From Ramlibacter sp. (GTDB lineage: Bacteria; Pseudomonadota; Gammaproteobacteria; Burkholderiales; Burkholderiaceae_C), in assembly GCA_019635415.1 (NCBI GenBank), contig JAHBZN010000002.1, positions 1,116,001-1,180,000 of the forward strand: a stretch of 64,000 nt of DNA, read 5' to 3'. The notes beneath the pieces are model-generated. The model saw only the letters and a program-made list of their open reading frames with translations, ran no database searches and was not told where the DNA came from. The translations under genes and the position numbers were made by a program. Shown here piece by piece: positions 9,315-20,506 of the stretch (its first letter is position 1; every line of letters begins with the position of its first letter).

Positions 9315-10166
9315 TTACTTGGCCATGGTTTCGGCGGCTTCAAGGGTGTTGACCAGCAGCATGGCGCGGGTCATGGGGCCCACGCCGCCGGGCACGGGGG
9401 TGATCCACCCGGCCACTTCGCTGACACCGGCAAAATCCACGTCGCCGCACAGCTTGCCCTCGTCGTTGCGGTTCATGCCCACGTCGATCACGACGGCGCC
9501 GGGCTTGACCATGTCGGCCGTGAGCACGTTGCGCTTGCCGACGGCGGCCACCACCACATCGGCCTGCAGGGTCAGGGCTTTCAGGTCGGCGGTGGCGCTG
9601 TGGCAGATGGTGACGGTGGCGTTCTTCTGCAGCAGCATCAGCGCCATGGGCTTGCCGACGATGTTGCTGCGCCCAATCACCACCGCATGCTTGCCCCTGA
9701 GGTCGTAGCCGATGGATTCGAGCATCTTCATGCAGCCGTAGGGCGTGCAGGGCCAGTAGCCCGGCTGGCCCACCATCAGCGCGCCCGCGCTGGCCACGTG
9801 GAAGCCGTCCACGTCCTTGGCCGGGGAGATGGTCTCGATCACCTTGTGCGAGTCCATGTGCCGGGGCAGGGGCAACTGCACCAGGATGCCGTGCACCGCG
9901 GGGTCGTCATTGAGTTCGCGGATGCGGCGCAGCAGGTCGGCCTCGCTCAGGTCGGCGGGGTAGCGCTCCAGCGTGGCGGCCAGGCCGGTTTCGGTGCTGT
10001 CATTGACCTTGTGGCGAGTGTAGACCTGGCTGGCCGGGTCCTCGCCCACCAGGATGATGGACAGGGCCGGCTGGATGCCGCGGGCCTTCAGCGCGGCGGT
10101 GCGGCCGGCCACGTCGGCACGGATTTTCTTGGACAGGGCGTTGCCGTCGATCAATTGGGCTGTCAT
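9315..10166 (-). CDS. folD: Methylenetetrahydrofolate dehydrogenase/cyclohydrolase
   Basis: 283 residues. A bifunctional cytosolic enzyme interconverting 5,10-methylene- and 10-formyl-tetrahydrofolate with NADP. Motifs: YTRHKVNDS (catalytic lysine region), [48 protein letters not shown] (NADP binding) and the C-terminal [12 protein letters not shown]. The ATG start agrees with the family N terminus ([14 protein letters not shown]). First gene of the folD-prlC pair. Confidence 0.95.
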   Translation of the reverse strand: MTAQLIDGNALSKKIRADVAGRTAALKARGIQPALSIILVGEDPASQVYTRHKVNDSTETGLAATLERYPADLSEADLLRRIRELNDDPAVHGILVQLPLPRHMDSHKVIETISPAKDVDGFHVASAGALMVGQPGYWPCTPYGCMKMLESIGYDLRGKHAVVIGRSNIVGKPMALMLLQKNATVTICHSATADLKALTLQADVVVAAVGKRNVLTADMVKPGAVVIDVGMNRNDEGKLCGDVDFAGVSEVAGWITPVPGGVGPMTRAMLLVNTLEAAETMAK

Positions 10167-10192
10167 GCGTCGTTCAGTTCAATGCTTCAAGT

Positions 10193-10240
10193 GAAAACGC
10201 CCGCTGGTCCAGAAGGGGCGGGCGCAGTGTGCTATCAAAA
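10193..10240 (+). repeat. Dispersed GCTATCAAAA element, copy 3, between folD and the FixJ-like gene
   Basis: GTGAAAACGCCCGCTGG, spacer, GCAGTGTGCTATCAAAA lies in the 82-bp gap upstream of folD. Its right end reaches to within 9 bp of the stop codon of the response-regulator gene. The spacer contains CGCCCGC/GCGGGCG arms that can pair. Confidence 0.7.
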
Positions 10241-10248
10241 AGAGAGCG

Positions 10249-10875
10249 TCAGGTTTTGGGAGCGTTTTGCCCGAGGGCGATTTTCAACAGGTCCGCCACC
10301 GTGTTGGCGTTGAGCTTTTCCATGATGTTGGCGCGATGCGCTTCCACCGTCTTGATGCTGATGCCCAGGTCGTCGGCGATCTGCTTGTTGAGGCGGCCGG
10401 CCACGATGCGCTCCAGCACCTGGGCCTCGCGGCTGGTCAGCTTGGACAGCAGGGCGTCGCGGCTGGCCGCGCTCTGCGAGTCGGCGAAGGCGTCCTTGGC
10501 GTGCTCGAGCATGCGCTCGACCAGGCTCACCAGCTCTTCTTCCTTGAACGGCTTCTGGATGAAATCCATCGCCCCCTTCTTCATGGTGTTGACGGCCATG
10601 GGCACGTCACCATGGCCGGTAATGAAGACGATGGGCAGGGGCGACTTGCGCTCGATCAGGCGGTCCTGGAGCTCCAGCCCGGTCATGCCCGCCATGCGGA
10701 TGTCAACGATCAGGCAGGCCACCTCGCGGGGGTCGTAGCGCGACAGGAACGACTCAGCGGATTCAAAGCAGCGAACCCGGTAGTCCTTGCCCTCCAGCAA
10801 CCACTGCAGGGAATCGCGGACGGCTTCGTCGTCGTCCACCACATAGACCGTACCCTTCTTCGGAATCAAACTCAT
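10249..10875 (-). CDS. FixJ/NarL-type response regulator
   Basis: 208 residues. Receiver domain at residues 8-122 with phospho-acceptor D58 (LIVDIRM) and the acidic pair in VVDDDE, followed by a LuxR-type helix-turn-helix (LTSREAQVLERIVAG, LGISIKTVEAHRANI). Its start overlaps the stop of the kinase gene by 4 bp (ATGA), so it is the cognate partner. It probably activates promoters on phosphorylation. The target is unknown, but the pair is divergent from the pyruvate dehydrogenase operon. Confidence 0.9.
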   Translation of the reverse strand: MSLIPKKGTVYVVDDDEAVRDSLQWLLEGKDYRVRCFESAESFLSRYDPREVACLIVDIRMAGMTGLELQDRLIERKSPLPIVFITGHGDVPMAVNTMKKGAMDFIQKPFKEEELVSLVERMLEHAKDAFADSQSAASRDALLSKLTSREAQVLERIVAGRLNKQIADDLGISIKTVEAHRANIMEKLNANTVADLLKIALGQNAPKT

Positions 10876-13421
10876 GCAGACACTCCGGCATCCTTGGTTG
10901 AAGGTGACACTATGGAATTTGTAGCGTCAGACACCGGTATCCAGAAGGAAAAACAGCATCCGGCCACTTCCGTCCCATTGTAGATGTTCTCGGCGAGCAT
11001 CCGGCCGTGGTGCGACTCGACGATGGTGCGGCACAGGTTCAGGCCGATGCCCATGCCCTCCACCTTGGTCGAGAAGAACGCTTCGTACAGGCGGTCCATG
11101 ACCTCGGGCGCGAGCCCGGCACCCGAGTCCAGCACCGAAAACTCGATCACCGCCTGCTCGCCCATCTGCTTGGGCACCACGCGCAGCTCGACGCTGCGCC
11201 GGGCCGTGGGTCGCTGCGCGTGGTCGATGGACTCGGCCGCGTTCTTGAGCAGGTTCACCAGCACCTGCTCGATCAGGATCGGGTCCACATGCAGCTTGGG
11301 CAGGCGCGCGGCCACGTAGTGCGACAGCCGCACGTTGCGCCGGCGCAGCTCGATGCCCGCCAGCTCCACGGCCTCGTTGACCATGGCCGCGATGTCGGCG
11401 GCCGTGCGGTTGGGCTCGCTGCGCTTCACGAACGAACGGATGCGCTGGATGATCTGGCCGGCGCGCTGGGCCTGGCGGGCGGTCTTGTCGAGCGCGGCCA
11501 GCAGGTCCTCTTCCTGGATCTGCTTGCCCTTGATGCGCGAGATCATGCCGTTGCAGTAGTTGTTGATGGCCGTCAGCGGCTGGTTGAGCTCGTGCGCCAC
11601 GCTGGAGGCCATTTCACCCATGGTGATCAGCCGGCTGGCCGACTGCGCGCGTTCGGCCTGGGCTTCGGCCTGCTCCTCGGCGTGGCGCCGTGGCGTGATG
11701 TCGGAGGCGATCACCATCTGCGCCAGCCGCCCGTCCACCCAGTTCAGGTAGCGTGAACGCACCTCGATCCACTTGCCCAGCTCCGGCACGAAGATCTCGG
11801 CATTGCCCGACTGGGCCGCCATCAGCGAATCGGTGGGCAGCCCCACGAAGGAGTCCACCTCGTCCAGCGATTCGTCGGTGGTGGGCCGGTTGGGCACGCC
11901 GGCCTGCGCCACCATCTGCAGATGGCCCACGGTCTGGGTGCCGAACCACAGGCGGTACAGCTTGTTGGCGAACAGCAGTTCCTCGCTGCCCAGTGGCGCC
12001 ACCGAGACCGCGGCGTCCAGCGCCTCCAGCACCGTGGTGAAGCGCTCGTACGACGCCGAGAGCTGCTCGCGGATGCGGTTGGGCTCGGTGATGTCGGTCA
12101 TCGACGTCATCCAGCCGGTCTGCTTGCCCACCGCGTCGATCAGCGGGGACACATACAGCCGCGCATCGAACAGCGAGCCCTCCTTGCGCTTCACGCGCAC
12201 CTGGAAGCCCCCCGGCGTGGAGCGGCCGTTGATCTCGTCGTCCAGCCGAGCCGCGAGCTGCTCGCGGTCGGCTTCGGGCCAGTAGGGGAAGGGCGGCGTG
12301 CGCCCCACCAGCTCGGCCTCGCTCCAGCCGGTCATCTGGCAGAACGCCGCGTTGACGTAGGTGATGCGGCCCTGCATGTCGAGCGCGCGCATGCCGGTGA
12401 GCATGGAGTTCTCCATGGCGCGCCGGAAGTTGGTCTCCGAGATCAGTGCCTGCTGGGCCTGCATGCGCCGGCGGGTATGGCGCCAGTTGCCGATCAGCAT
12501 CCAGGCCGTCATGGCGGACAGCGCGCTGACCAGCCAGAACAGCCCGCTGCCGATGACCCCCAGCGAGGCGCGGTAGGCCTGGGCCCGGATCACCAGCCCA
12601 TTGCCGACCGGCGAGACCGGCACCTCGTATTCATTGGGCTTGCTGGCAAAGCTCAGCACGCCGGTGGCCGGGTCGCGCGTGGGCACCGAGGTGCCTGCCA
12701 GCAGATGGCTCTTGGCGTCCAGGAAGGCCACGGCGTACTTGGCCTGCACCTCGGACGGCACGCCGTAGCGCAGCAGGCCGTCGATGGAATATTCGCCCAG
12801 CACCACCCCCGAGAAGCGGCCCTGCTCCGCCAGCGGAATGTGCAGTTGCAGCAAGCCGGTGGTGTCGGTGCCGCCGGCGGGCTGCGAGTAGACGGGCTGC
12901 TGCAGGTCGCGCGCCAGGCTGTAGGTGCTCTCGGTCTCGCCGCCGGCACGCAGCGTGGTGCCCGCCGGCCGCAGCTGGCTGCTGGTGACGCTGGGCGCGG
13001 CATAGCTGGCCCGGATGCGGCGCCGGTCATCGATCCAGGTCAGTGCCTGCAACTCGGGGTACTGGCTGACCAGCGATTCGGCGCGGCCCATGAACTCGTC
13101 AAAGTCGATCTCGTGGTTCGACGCGTCACGCGCCAGCCGCATCAGCTGTTCCTGTCGCTCCAGCAACCGCAGGCGCACGCGCTGCTGAGCGTACTCCACG
13201 TCGCGTTTGACGGCCTCGTGCTCGCGGTCGACCTCCTCCAGCCTCAGGTACCAGAACGCCGAAATGATCGCCGCCAGGAACATCAGCACGGCCGCCACGG
13301 GGGCCAGCGTGGCGAAACGGTCCTGCCGGCCCGGTGTCTGGCGTCGCCACCAGCGGCGCCACCAGGTCGCGGACAGGCCGAAACGGCTGTCGGCGTCGGG
13401 GGAGGGGGCGGACTCTTGCAT
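10872..13421 (-). CDS. Membrane PAS-domain sensor histidine kinase (FixL/DctB-like)
   Basis: About 849 residues from the ATG before QESAPSPDADSR. TM1 (VLMFLAAIISAFWYL) and TM2 (GLFWLVSALSAMTAWMLIG) enclose a periplasmic sensor region of about 280 residues. Two PAS domains follow (MENSMLTGMRALDMQGRITY; the region around LEALDAAVSVAPLG). Then come the H-box MASSVAHELNQPLTAINNY (histidine near residue 611) and a C-terminal HATPase (NLLKNAAESI, DSGAGLAPE, GMGIGLNLCRTI). The signal is unknown. The upstream frame stays open to 13550 but lacks a convincing start there. It shares a 166-bp regulatory region with aceE. Confidence 0.88.
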   Translation of the reverse strand: MQESAPSPDADSRFGLSATWWRRWWRRQTPGRQDRFATLAPVAAVLMFLAAIISAFWYLRLEEVDREHEAVKRDVEYAQQRVRLRLLERQEQLMRLARDASNHEIDFDEFMGRAESLVSQYPELQALTWIDDRRRIRASYAAPSVTSSQLRPAGTTLRAGGETESTYSLARDLQQPVYSQPAGGTDTTGLLQLHIPLAEQGRFSGVVLGEYSIDGLLRYGVPSEVQAKYAVAFLDAKSHLLAGTSVPTRDPATGVLSFASKPNEYEVPVSPVGNGLVIRAQAYRASLGVIGSGLFWLVSALSAMTAWMLIGNWRHTRRRMQAQQALISETNFRRAMENSMLTGMRALDMQGRITYVNAAFCQMTGWSEAELVGRTPPFPYWPEADREQLAARLDDEINGRSTPGGFQVRVKRKEGSLFDARLYVSPLIDAVGKQTGWMTSMTDITEPNRIREQLSASYERFTTVLEALDAAVSVAPLGSEELLFANKLYRLWFGTQTVGHLQMVAQAGVPNRPTTDESLDEVDSFVGLPTDSLMAAQSGNAEIFVPELGKWIEVRSRYLNWVDGRLAQMVIASDITPRRHAEEQAEAQAERAQSASRLITMGEMASSVAHELNQPLTAINNYCNGMISRIKGKQIQEEDLLAALDKTARQAQRAGQIIQRIRSFVKRSEPNRTAADIAAMVNEAVELAGIELRRRNVRLSHYVAARLPKLHVDPILIEQVLVNLLKNAAESIDHAQRPTARRSVELRVVPKQMGEQAVIEFSVLDSGAGLAPEVMDRLYEAFFSTKVEGMGIGLNLCRTIVESHHGRMLAENIYNGTEVAGCCFSFWIPVSDATNSIVSPSTKDAGVSA

Positions 13422-13518
13422 GGACTTGGGAGTGTAGGGGCATGCTGCGCCGCCATCGGCAAAGCCGCATGCCGTATCTGTTAATTCATAATATGAAAAG
13501 TAAAAGCATAATTTGAAA

Positions 13519-13547
13519 TTGACAGAAAAGTATGAGAGACTTAGGGT
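13519..13547 (+). promoter_or_regulatory. Candidate sigma-70 promoter of the aceE operon
   Basis: TTGACA (13519-13524), a 17-bp spacer and TAGGGT (13542-13547) lie in an AT-rich island of an otherwise GC-rich sequence, 40 bp before the aceE start. A dyad GGCATGC/GCATGCC (13439-13445, 13467-13473) upstream, nearer the kinase gene, could be an operator for one of the divergent genes. Confidence 0.4.
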
Positions 13548-13587
13548 CACCGTACTAAATTACGTCATCGCCCACGAGGAGACAAAG

Positions 13588-16308
<2,721 letters not shown>

Positions 16309-16325
16309 GAACCGGAGACAACGAC

Positions 16326-17987
16326 ATGGCATTGGTTGAAGTGAAAGTCCCCGACATCGGGGATTTCAGCGAGGTTTCGGTCATCGAGCTGCTGGTCAAG
16401 GCCGGCGACACGGTCAAGGCAGAGCAGTCGCTGATCACGGTGGAGTCTGACAAGGCGTCCATGGAAATTCCGTCGTCAGCGGCTGGCGTGGTCAGGGAAC
16501 TGCGCGTCAGCCTGGGAGACAAGGTGGCCGAGGGGTCGGTGGTGCTGGTGCTGGAAAGCGCCGCGCAGGCAGCCCCTGCTTCTGCGCCAAAACAGGCTGA
16601 AGCCCCCGTGGCGCCGGCACCTTCTGCTACGCAAAATGTAGCGCCGCCACCGGCTGCCGCCGCAGCGGGCCCGGTCGAGGTGCGCGTGCCCGACATCGGC
16701 GACTTCAAGGACGTGGCCGTGATCGAGGTGCTGGTCAAGCCCGGCGACGCGATCAAGTTGGAGCAATCGCTGATCACGGTGGAGTCGGACAAGGCGTCGA
16801 TGGAGATCCCGTCGTCGGCTGCCGGCCAACTCGCCGAGCTCAAGGTCAAGGTCGGCGATACCGTCAACATTGGCGACCTGATCGCCATCGTGGAAGGTGC
16901 GGGCGCCGTGGCGGCCCCGGCATCGGCCGCCGTACCCGCGGCGTCGCCTGCGCCGGCTGCCATGCCGGCTGCTGCGCCCGCTCCCGCGGCCGCGGCCGCG
17001 ACGTCGGCCCCCGCCGCCGTCCCTGCGCACGTGCCGGGCACGCCGACGGCGGGCCTGCCGCACGCCTCACCGTCGGTCCGCAAGTTCGCTCGCGAACTGG
17101 GGGTGCCGCTCGAGGAGGTCAAGGGTTCCGGTCCCAAGGGCCGCATCACGCAGACCGATGTGCAGGGCTTCACCAAGGCCGTGATGGCCGGTGCCACCCA
17201 GACCCGGGCCCAGGCGGCCAAGGCCCCGGCCGGCGGCGCGGGCGGTGGCGAGGCGCTGGGGCTGCTGCCATGGCCCAAGGTGGACTTCACCAAGTTTGGC
17301 GCGGTGGAGCGCAAGGACCTGAGCCGCATCAAGAAGATCAGCGGCGCCAACCTGCATCGCAACTGGGTGATGATCCCGCACGTCACCAACCATGACGACG
17401 CCGACATCACCGAGCTCGAGGCGTTCCGCGTGTCCACCAACAAGGAAAACGAGAAAGCCGGCATCAAGGTCACCATGCTGGCCTTCCTGATCAAGGCCTG
17501 CGTGGCGGCGCTCAGGAAATTCCCCGAGTTCAACAGCTCGCTGGACGGCGACCAGCTGGTGCTCAAGCAGTATTTCCACATCGGCTTCGCCGCCGACACG
17601 CCCAATGGGCTGGTGGTGCCGGTGATCAAGGACGCCGACAAGAAGGGCGTGCTGCAGATCAGCCAGGAGATGGGTGAGCTGGCCAAGAAGGCGCGCGATG
17701 GCAAGCTGGGCCCGGCCGACATGAGCGGCGCCTGCTTCACCATCAGCAGCCTGGGAGGCATCGGCGGGCGCTATTTCACGCCCATCATCAATGCGCCCGA
17801 GGTGGCGATCCTGGGCGTGTGCAAGAGCACCATGGAGCCGGTGTGGGACGGCAAGCAGTTCGTGCCGCGCCTGATGCTGCCGCTGTCGCTGAGCTGGGAC
17901 CATCGCGTGATCGATGGCGCCGCGGCCGCGCGTTTCAACGCCTACCTGGGCCAGATACTGGCCGACTTCCGTCGCGTGCTGCTCTAG
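16326..17987 (+). CDS. aceF: Pyruvate dehydrogenase E2, dihydrolipoyl acetyltransferase with two lipoyl domains
   Basis: 553 residues. Lipoyl domain 1 (about 4-75, modified K43) and lipoyl domain 2 (about 118-190, K156) share the 15-residue stretch [15 protein letters not shown]. An Ala/Pro-rich linker leads to the E1/E3-binding domain (about 248-280, [13 protein letters not shown]) and the catalytic domain with the active-site DHRVIDG (H526, D530). It forms the core of the complex and transfers acetyl to CoA. The first linker is largely encoded by a copy of the dispersed element (16586-16643), as is the linker in lpdA. Confidence 0.95.
   Translation: MALVEVKVPDIGDFSEVSVIELLVKAGDTVKAEQSLITVESDKASMEIPSSAAGVVRELRVSLGDKVAEGSVVLVLESAAQAAPASAPKQAEAPVAPAPSATQNVAPPPAAAAAGPVEVRVPDIGDFKDVAVIEVLVKPGDAIKLEQSLITVESDKASMEIPSSAAGQLAELKVKVGDTVNIGDLIAIVEGAGAVAAPASAAVPAASPAPAAMPAAAPAPAAAAATSAPAAVPAHVPGTPTAGLPHASPSVRKFARELGVPLEEVKGSGPKGRITQTDVQGFTKAVMAGATQTRAQAAKAPAGGAGGGEALGLLPWPKVDFTKFGAVERKDLSRIKKISGANLHRNWVMIPHVTNHDDADITELEAFRVSTNKENEKAGIKVTMLAFLIKACVAALRKFPEFNSSLDGDQLVLKQYFHIGFAADTPNGLVVPVIKDADKKGVLQISQEMGELAKKARDGKLGPADMSGACFTISSLGGIGGRYFTPIINAPEVAILGVCKSTMEPVWDGKQFVPRLMLPLSLSWDHRVIDGAAAARFNAYLGQILADFRRVLL
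16586..16643 (+). repeat. Dispersed GCTATCAAAA element, copy 4, in the aceF linker
   Basis: GCCAAAACAGGCTGAAGCCC, spacer, CACCTTCTGCTACGCAAAAT is in frame and encodes the Ala/Pro-rich linker between the two lipoyl domains ([19 protein letters not shown]). It is a close relative of the copy in lpdA. Confidence 0.7.
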
Positions 17988-17996
17988 GGCCTGACG

Positions 17997-18587
17997 ATGA
18001 CCACAGTGGTTGTGGCGCGGAAGGCGGGGCAGGTGGCCATCGCCGCGGACACGCTGGTGACGTTCGGCGACACGCGGCTGTCGCAACGCTTCGAGGCCAA
18101 CAGCAAGATCTTCCAGGTCAGGGCGGCCGGCGGACCGTCCTTCCTCGGCATGGCCGGCACGGTGGCGCACTTCCCCGTGCTGCGCAAGGCCCTGGAGGCG
18201 ATGCCTGCTGATCAATTGCGCCTGCACGGGCGCGACGAGATATTCGAGACCTTCACGCGGCTGCATCCGCTGCTGAAGGAAAACTTCTTCCTGCAGACCA
18301 AGGAGGAAGACAACGACCCTTACGAATCCAGCCAGTTCAGCGTGCTGATTGCCAATGCCGGGGGCATTTTCGGCCTGTACAGCTATCGCGAGGTGTTCGA
18401 GTTCAACGAGTTCTGGGGCATAGGCTCGGGCCGCGGCTTCGCGCTGGGCGCCATGCACGCGGTCTATTCGCGGGCCCGGTCGGCCCGCGAGGTGGCTGAA
18501 GCCGGCCTCGCGGCGGGCTGCGAATTCGACCGCAATTCCGCCGGCCCGGCGAATTTCCACACGATCAAACTGAAAGGCGGCAAATGA
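17997..18587 (+). CDS. Proteasome-family (HslV-like) Ntn hydrolase in the pdh operon, probable BPH
   Basis: 196 residues. The sequence begins MTTVVVARKAGQVAIAADT, so removal of Met exposes Thr1, as in HslV (which begins TTIVSVRR). Counting from Thr1, D17 is conserved and NSKIFQV places K36 where HslV has K33. Later GLYSYREVFEF and GSGRGFALGAMHAV match the second half of the fold. It is shorter and more divergent than HslV and has no HslU partner nearby. It fits the betaproteobacterial proteasome homologue (BPH) family, which forms double-ring particles. It sits between aceF and lpdA and overlaps lpdA by ATGA, implying co-expression. The substrate is unknown. Confidence 0.75.
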   Translation: MTTVVVARKAGQVAIAADTLVTFGDTRLSQRFEANSKIFQVRAAGGPSFLGMAGTVAHFPVLRKALEAMPADQLRLHGRDEIFETFTRLHPLLKENFFLQTKEEDNDPYESSQFSVLIANAGGIFGLYSYREVFEFNEFWGIGSGRGFALGAMHAVYSRARSAREVAEAGLAAGCEFDRNSAGPANFHTIKLKGGK

Positions 18588-20428
18588 GCCTCATCGACAT
18601 CAAAGTGCCGGACATCGGCGACTTCTCCGAAGTGACCGTGATCGAAGTGCTGGTGAAAGCCGGCGACACCATCAAGCCCGAGCAGAGCCTGATCACCGTC
18701 GAATCCGACAAGGCCTCGATGGAAATCCCGGCCAGCCATGGCGGCGTGGTCAGGGAGCTGAAAGTCCAGCTCGGCGACAAGGTCGCCGAGGGGTCGGTCG
18801 TGCTCGTGGTGGAAGCCGCCGAGGCGGCCGGGGCCCCGGCTTCCGAGCCAAAACAGGCGAAAGCCCAGGAGGACCGGGCACCTTCTGCTATCAAAACTGA
18901 AGCGACTGCCCCGGCTCCCGTGGCTGCCAGCCATGCGGGCGGCGCCGATCTCGAATGCGACGTGCTGGTGCTGGGCGCCGGGCCCGGTGGCTATTCGGCG
19001 GCGTTTCGCGCGGCCGACCTGGGCCTGAAGGTCGTGCTGGTCGAACGCTATGCCACGCTGGGCGGGGTTTGCCTGAACGTCGGCTGCATCCCGTCGAAGG
19101 CGTTGCTGCACGTGGCGGCCGTGATGGACGAAGTCAGCCACTTCGAGGCGCTGGGCGTGAGCTACGGCACGCCGGTGGTCAACATCGAGAAGTTGCGCGC
19201 GCACAAGGCCAAGGTGGTGGGCAAGCTCACCGGCGGCCTGAACAGCATGGCCAAGATGCGCAAGGTCACGGTGCTGCGCGGCCACGGCGAGTTCCTCGAC
19301 CCGTTCCACCTGCAGGTCCAGGAAACGGCAGGCGCTGCCGGCCAGGAAAAGACCGGCAAGAGCCAGACCGTGAAGTTCCGCAACGCGATCATCGCCGCGG
19401 GGTCGCAGGCTGTGCACCTGCCCTTCATGCCGGACGATCCGCGCGTGGTGGACTCCACCGGAGCGCTGGAGTTGCGCACCACGCCCAAGCGCATGCTGAT
19501 CCTGGGGGGCGGCATCATCGGCCTCGAAATGGGCACGGTCTACAGCACCCTGGGCGCACGGCTGGATGTGGTGGAAATGATGGACGGGCTCATGCAGGGC
19601 GCCGACCGCGATCTGGTCAAGGTCTGGCAGAAGATGAATGCCAAGCGCTTTGACAACATCATGCTCAAGACCAAGACCGTGGGCGCGCGCGCGCTGCCCG
19701 AAGGCATCGAAGTGACGTTCGCGCCAGCCGAAGAGGGCGGGACCGCGCCCGCGCCACAGGTCTACGACCTCGTGCTGCAGGCCGTGGGCCGCACGCCCAA
19801 TGGCAAGAAGATCGGCGCCGAGAAGGCGGGTGTGGCGGTGACCGACCGCGGCTTCATCAACGTGGACATCCAGATGCGCACCAACGTGCCGCACATCTTC
19901 GCCATCGGCGACATCGTGGGCCAGCCCATGCTGGCGCACAAGGCGGTGCACGAAGCCCATGTGGCCGCCGAGGTCGCGGCCGGAGAACTGCAGGGCAACA
20001 AGGAACTGGCGAGCGCCGCGTTCAACGCCCGCGTGATCCCCAGCGTGGCCTACACCGACCCCGAGGTGGCGTGGGTGGGCCTGACCGAGGACCAGGCCAA
20101 GGCCCAGGGCATCAAGGTCAAGAAGGGCCTGTTCCCCTGGACCGCGTCAGGCCGCGCCATTGCCAATGGCCGTGACGAGGGCTACACCAAGCTGCTGTTC
20201 GACGACAGCCCCGAAGCCCACGGACACGGCCGCATCCTGGGGGGTGGCATCGTCGGCACCCATGCAGGCGACATGATCGGCGAGATTGCGCTGGCCATCG
20301 AGATGGGCGCCGACGCGGTGGACATCGGCAAGACCATCCACCCGCACCCCACGCTGGGCGAAAGCATCGGCATGGCCGCGGAGATTGCCCACGGCTCGTG
20401 CACGGACGTGCCGCCGCCGCGCAAGTAG
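18584..20428 (+). CDS. lpdA: Dihydrolipoyl dehydrogenase (E3) with N-terminal lipoyl domain, pyruvate dehydrogenase complex
   Basis: 614 residues, about 130 longer than a plain E3 because of an N-terminal lipoyl domain (residues 3-75, K43) and a linker. The flavoprotein part follows: FAD motif VLVLGAGPGGYSAAFRA, redox disulfide C163/C168 ([15 protein letters not shown]), NAD motif ILGGGIIGLEMGTVYSTLG, the IGDIVGQPMLAHKA region, and the C-terminal active-site base HPHPTLGES. It reoxidises dihydrolipoyl groups with NAD. The lipoyl domain is nearly the same as that of aceF, and the linker carries a dispersed-element copy. It ends 24 bp before a strong terminator. Confidence 0.95.
   Translation: MSLIDIKVPDIGDFSEVTVIEVLVKAGDTIKPEQSLITVESDKASMEIPASHGGVVRELKVQLGDKVAEGSVVLVVEAAEAAGAPASEPKQAKAQEDRAPSAIKTEATAPAPVAASHAGGADLECDVLVLGAGPGGYSAAFRAADLGLKVVLVERYATLGGVCLNVGCIPSKALLHVAAVMDEVSHFEALGVSYGTPVVNIEKLRAHKAKVVGKLTGGLNSMAKMRKVTVLRGHGEFLDPFHLQVQETAGAAGQEKTGKSQTVKFRNAIIAAGSQAVHLPFMPDDPRVVDSTGALELRTTPKRMLILGGGIIGLEMGTVYSTLGARLDVVEMMDGLMQGADRDLVKVWQKMNAKRFDNIMLKTKTVGARALPEGIEVTFAPAEEGGTAPAPQVYDLVLQAVGRTPNGKKIGAEKAGVAVTDRGFINVDIQMRTNVPHIFAIGDIVGQPMLAHKAVHEAHVAAEVAAGELQGNKELASAAFNARVIPSVAYTDPEVAWVGLTEDQAKAQGIKVKKGLFPWTASGRAIANGRDEGYTKLLFDDSPEAHGHGRILGGGIVGTHAGDMIGEIALAIEMGADAVDIGKTIHPHPTLGESIGMAAEIAHGSCTDVPPPRK
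18847..18904 (+). repeat. Dispersed GCTATCAAAA element, copy 5, in the lpdA linker
   Basis: GCCAAAACAGGCGAAAGCCC, spacer, CACCTTCTGCTATCAAAACT is in frame and supplies much of the linker between the lipoyl and flavoprotein domains (PKQAKAQEDRAPSAIKTEA). Its right end is the most canonical GCTATCAAAA inside a gene. Confidence 0.8.
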
Positions 20429-20452
20429 CGGCAGGCCGGTTCGTCATGACAG

Positions 20453-20481
20453 GCCCGAACCGTCACGGGTTCGGGCTTTTT
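20453..20481 (+). terminator. Intrinsic terminator of the pyruvate dehydrogenase operon
   Basis: GCCCGAACC, a 6-nt loop, GGTTCGGGC and five T follow the lpdA stop by 24 bp. The 9-bp GC-rich stem with a U tract is a standard rho-independent terminator. Confidence 0.9.
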
Positions 20482-20506
20482 CATGGGCTTTGCCCGAGCC
20501 CTCGCG

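Noticed and set aside
7279..9708. Long open frame (about 800 codons) opposite prlC and folD
   Set aside because: It lies antisense to two well-recognised genes, has no family motif, and is rich in Arg/Gly/His/Gln, as expected of a GC-rich shadow frame.
17997..18587. HslV protease
   Set aside because: HslV is always expected with hslU; here it is absent, and the sequence is too divergent and sits in the pdh operon, so BPH-type is preferred.
16326..18810. Lipoyl-domain DNA similarity as a transposable repeat
   Set aside because: The similarity follows protein domains and is explained by duplication; only the linker part matches the dispersed element.
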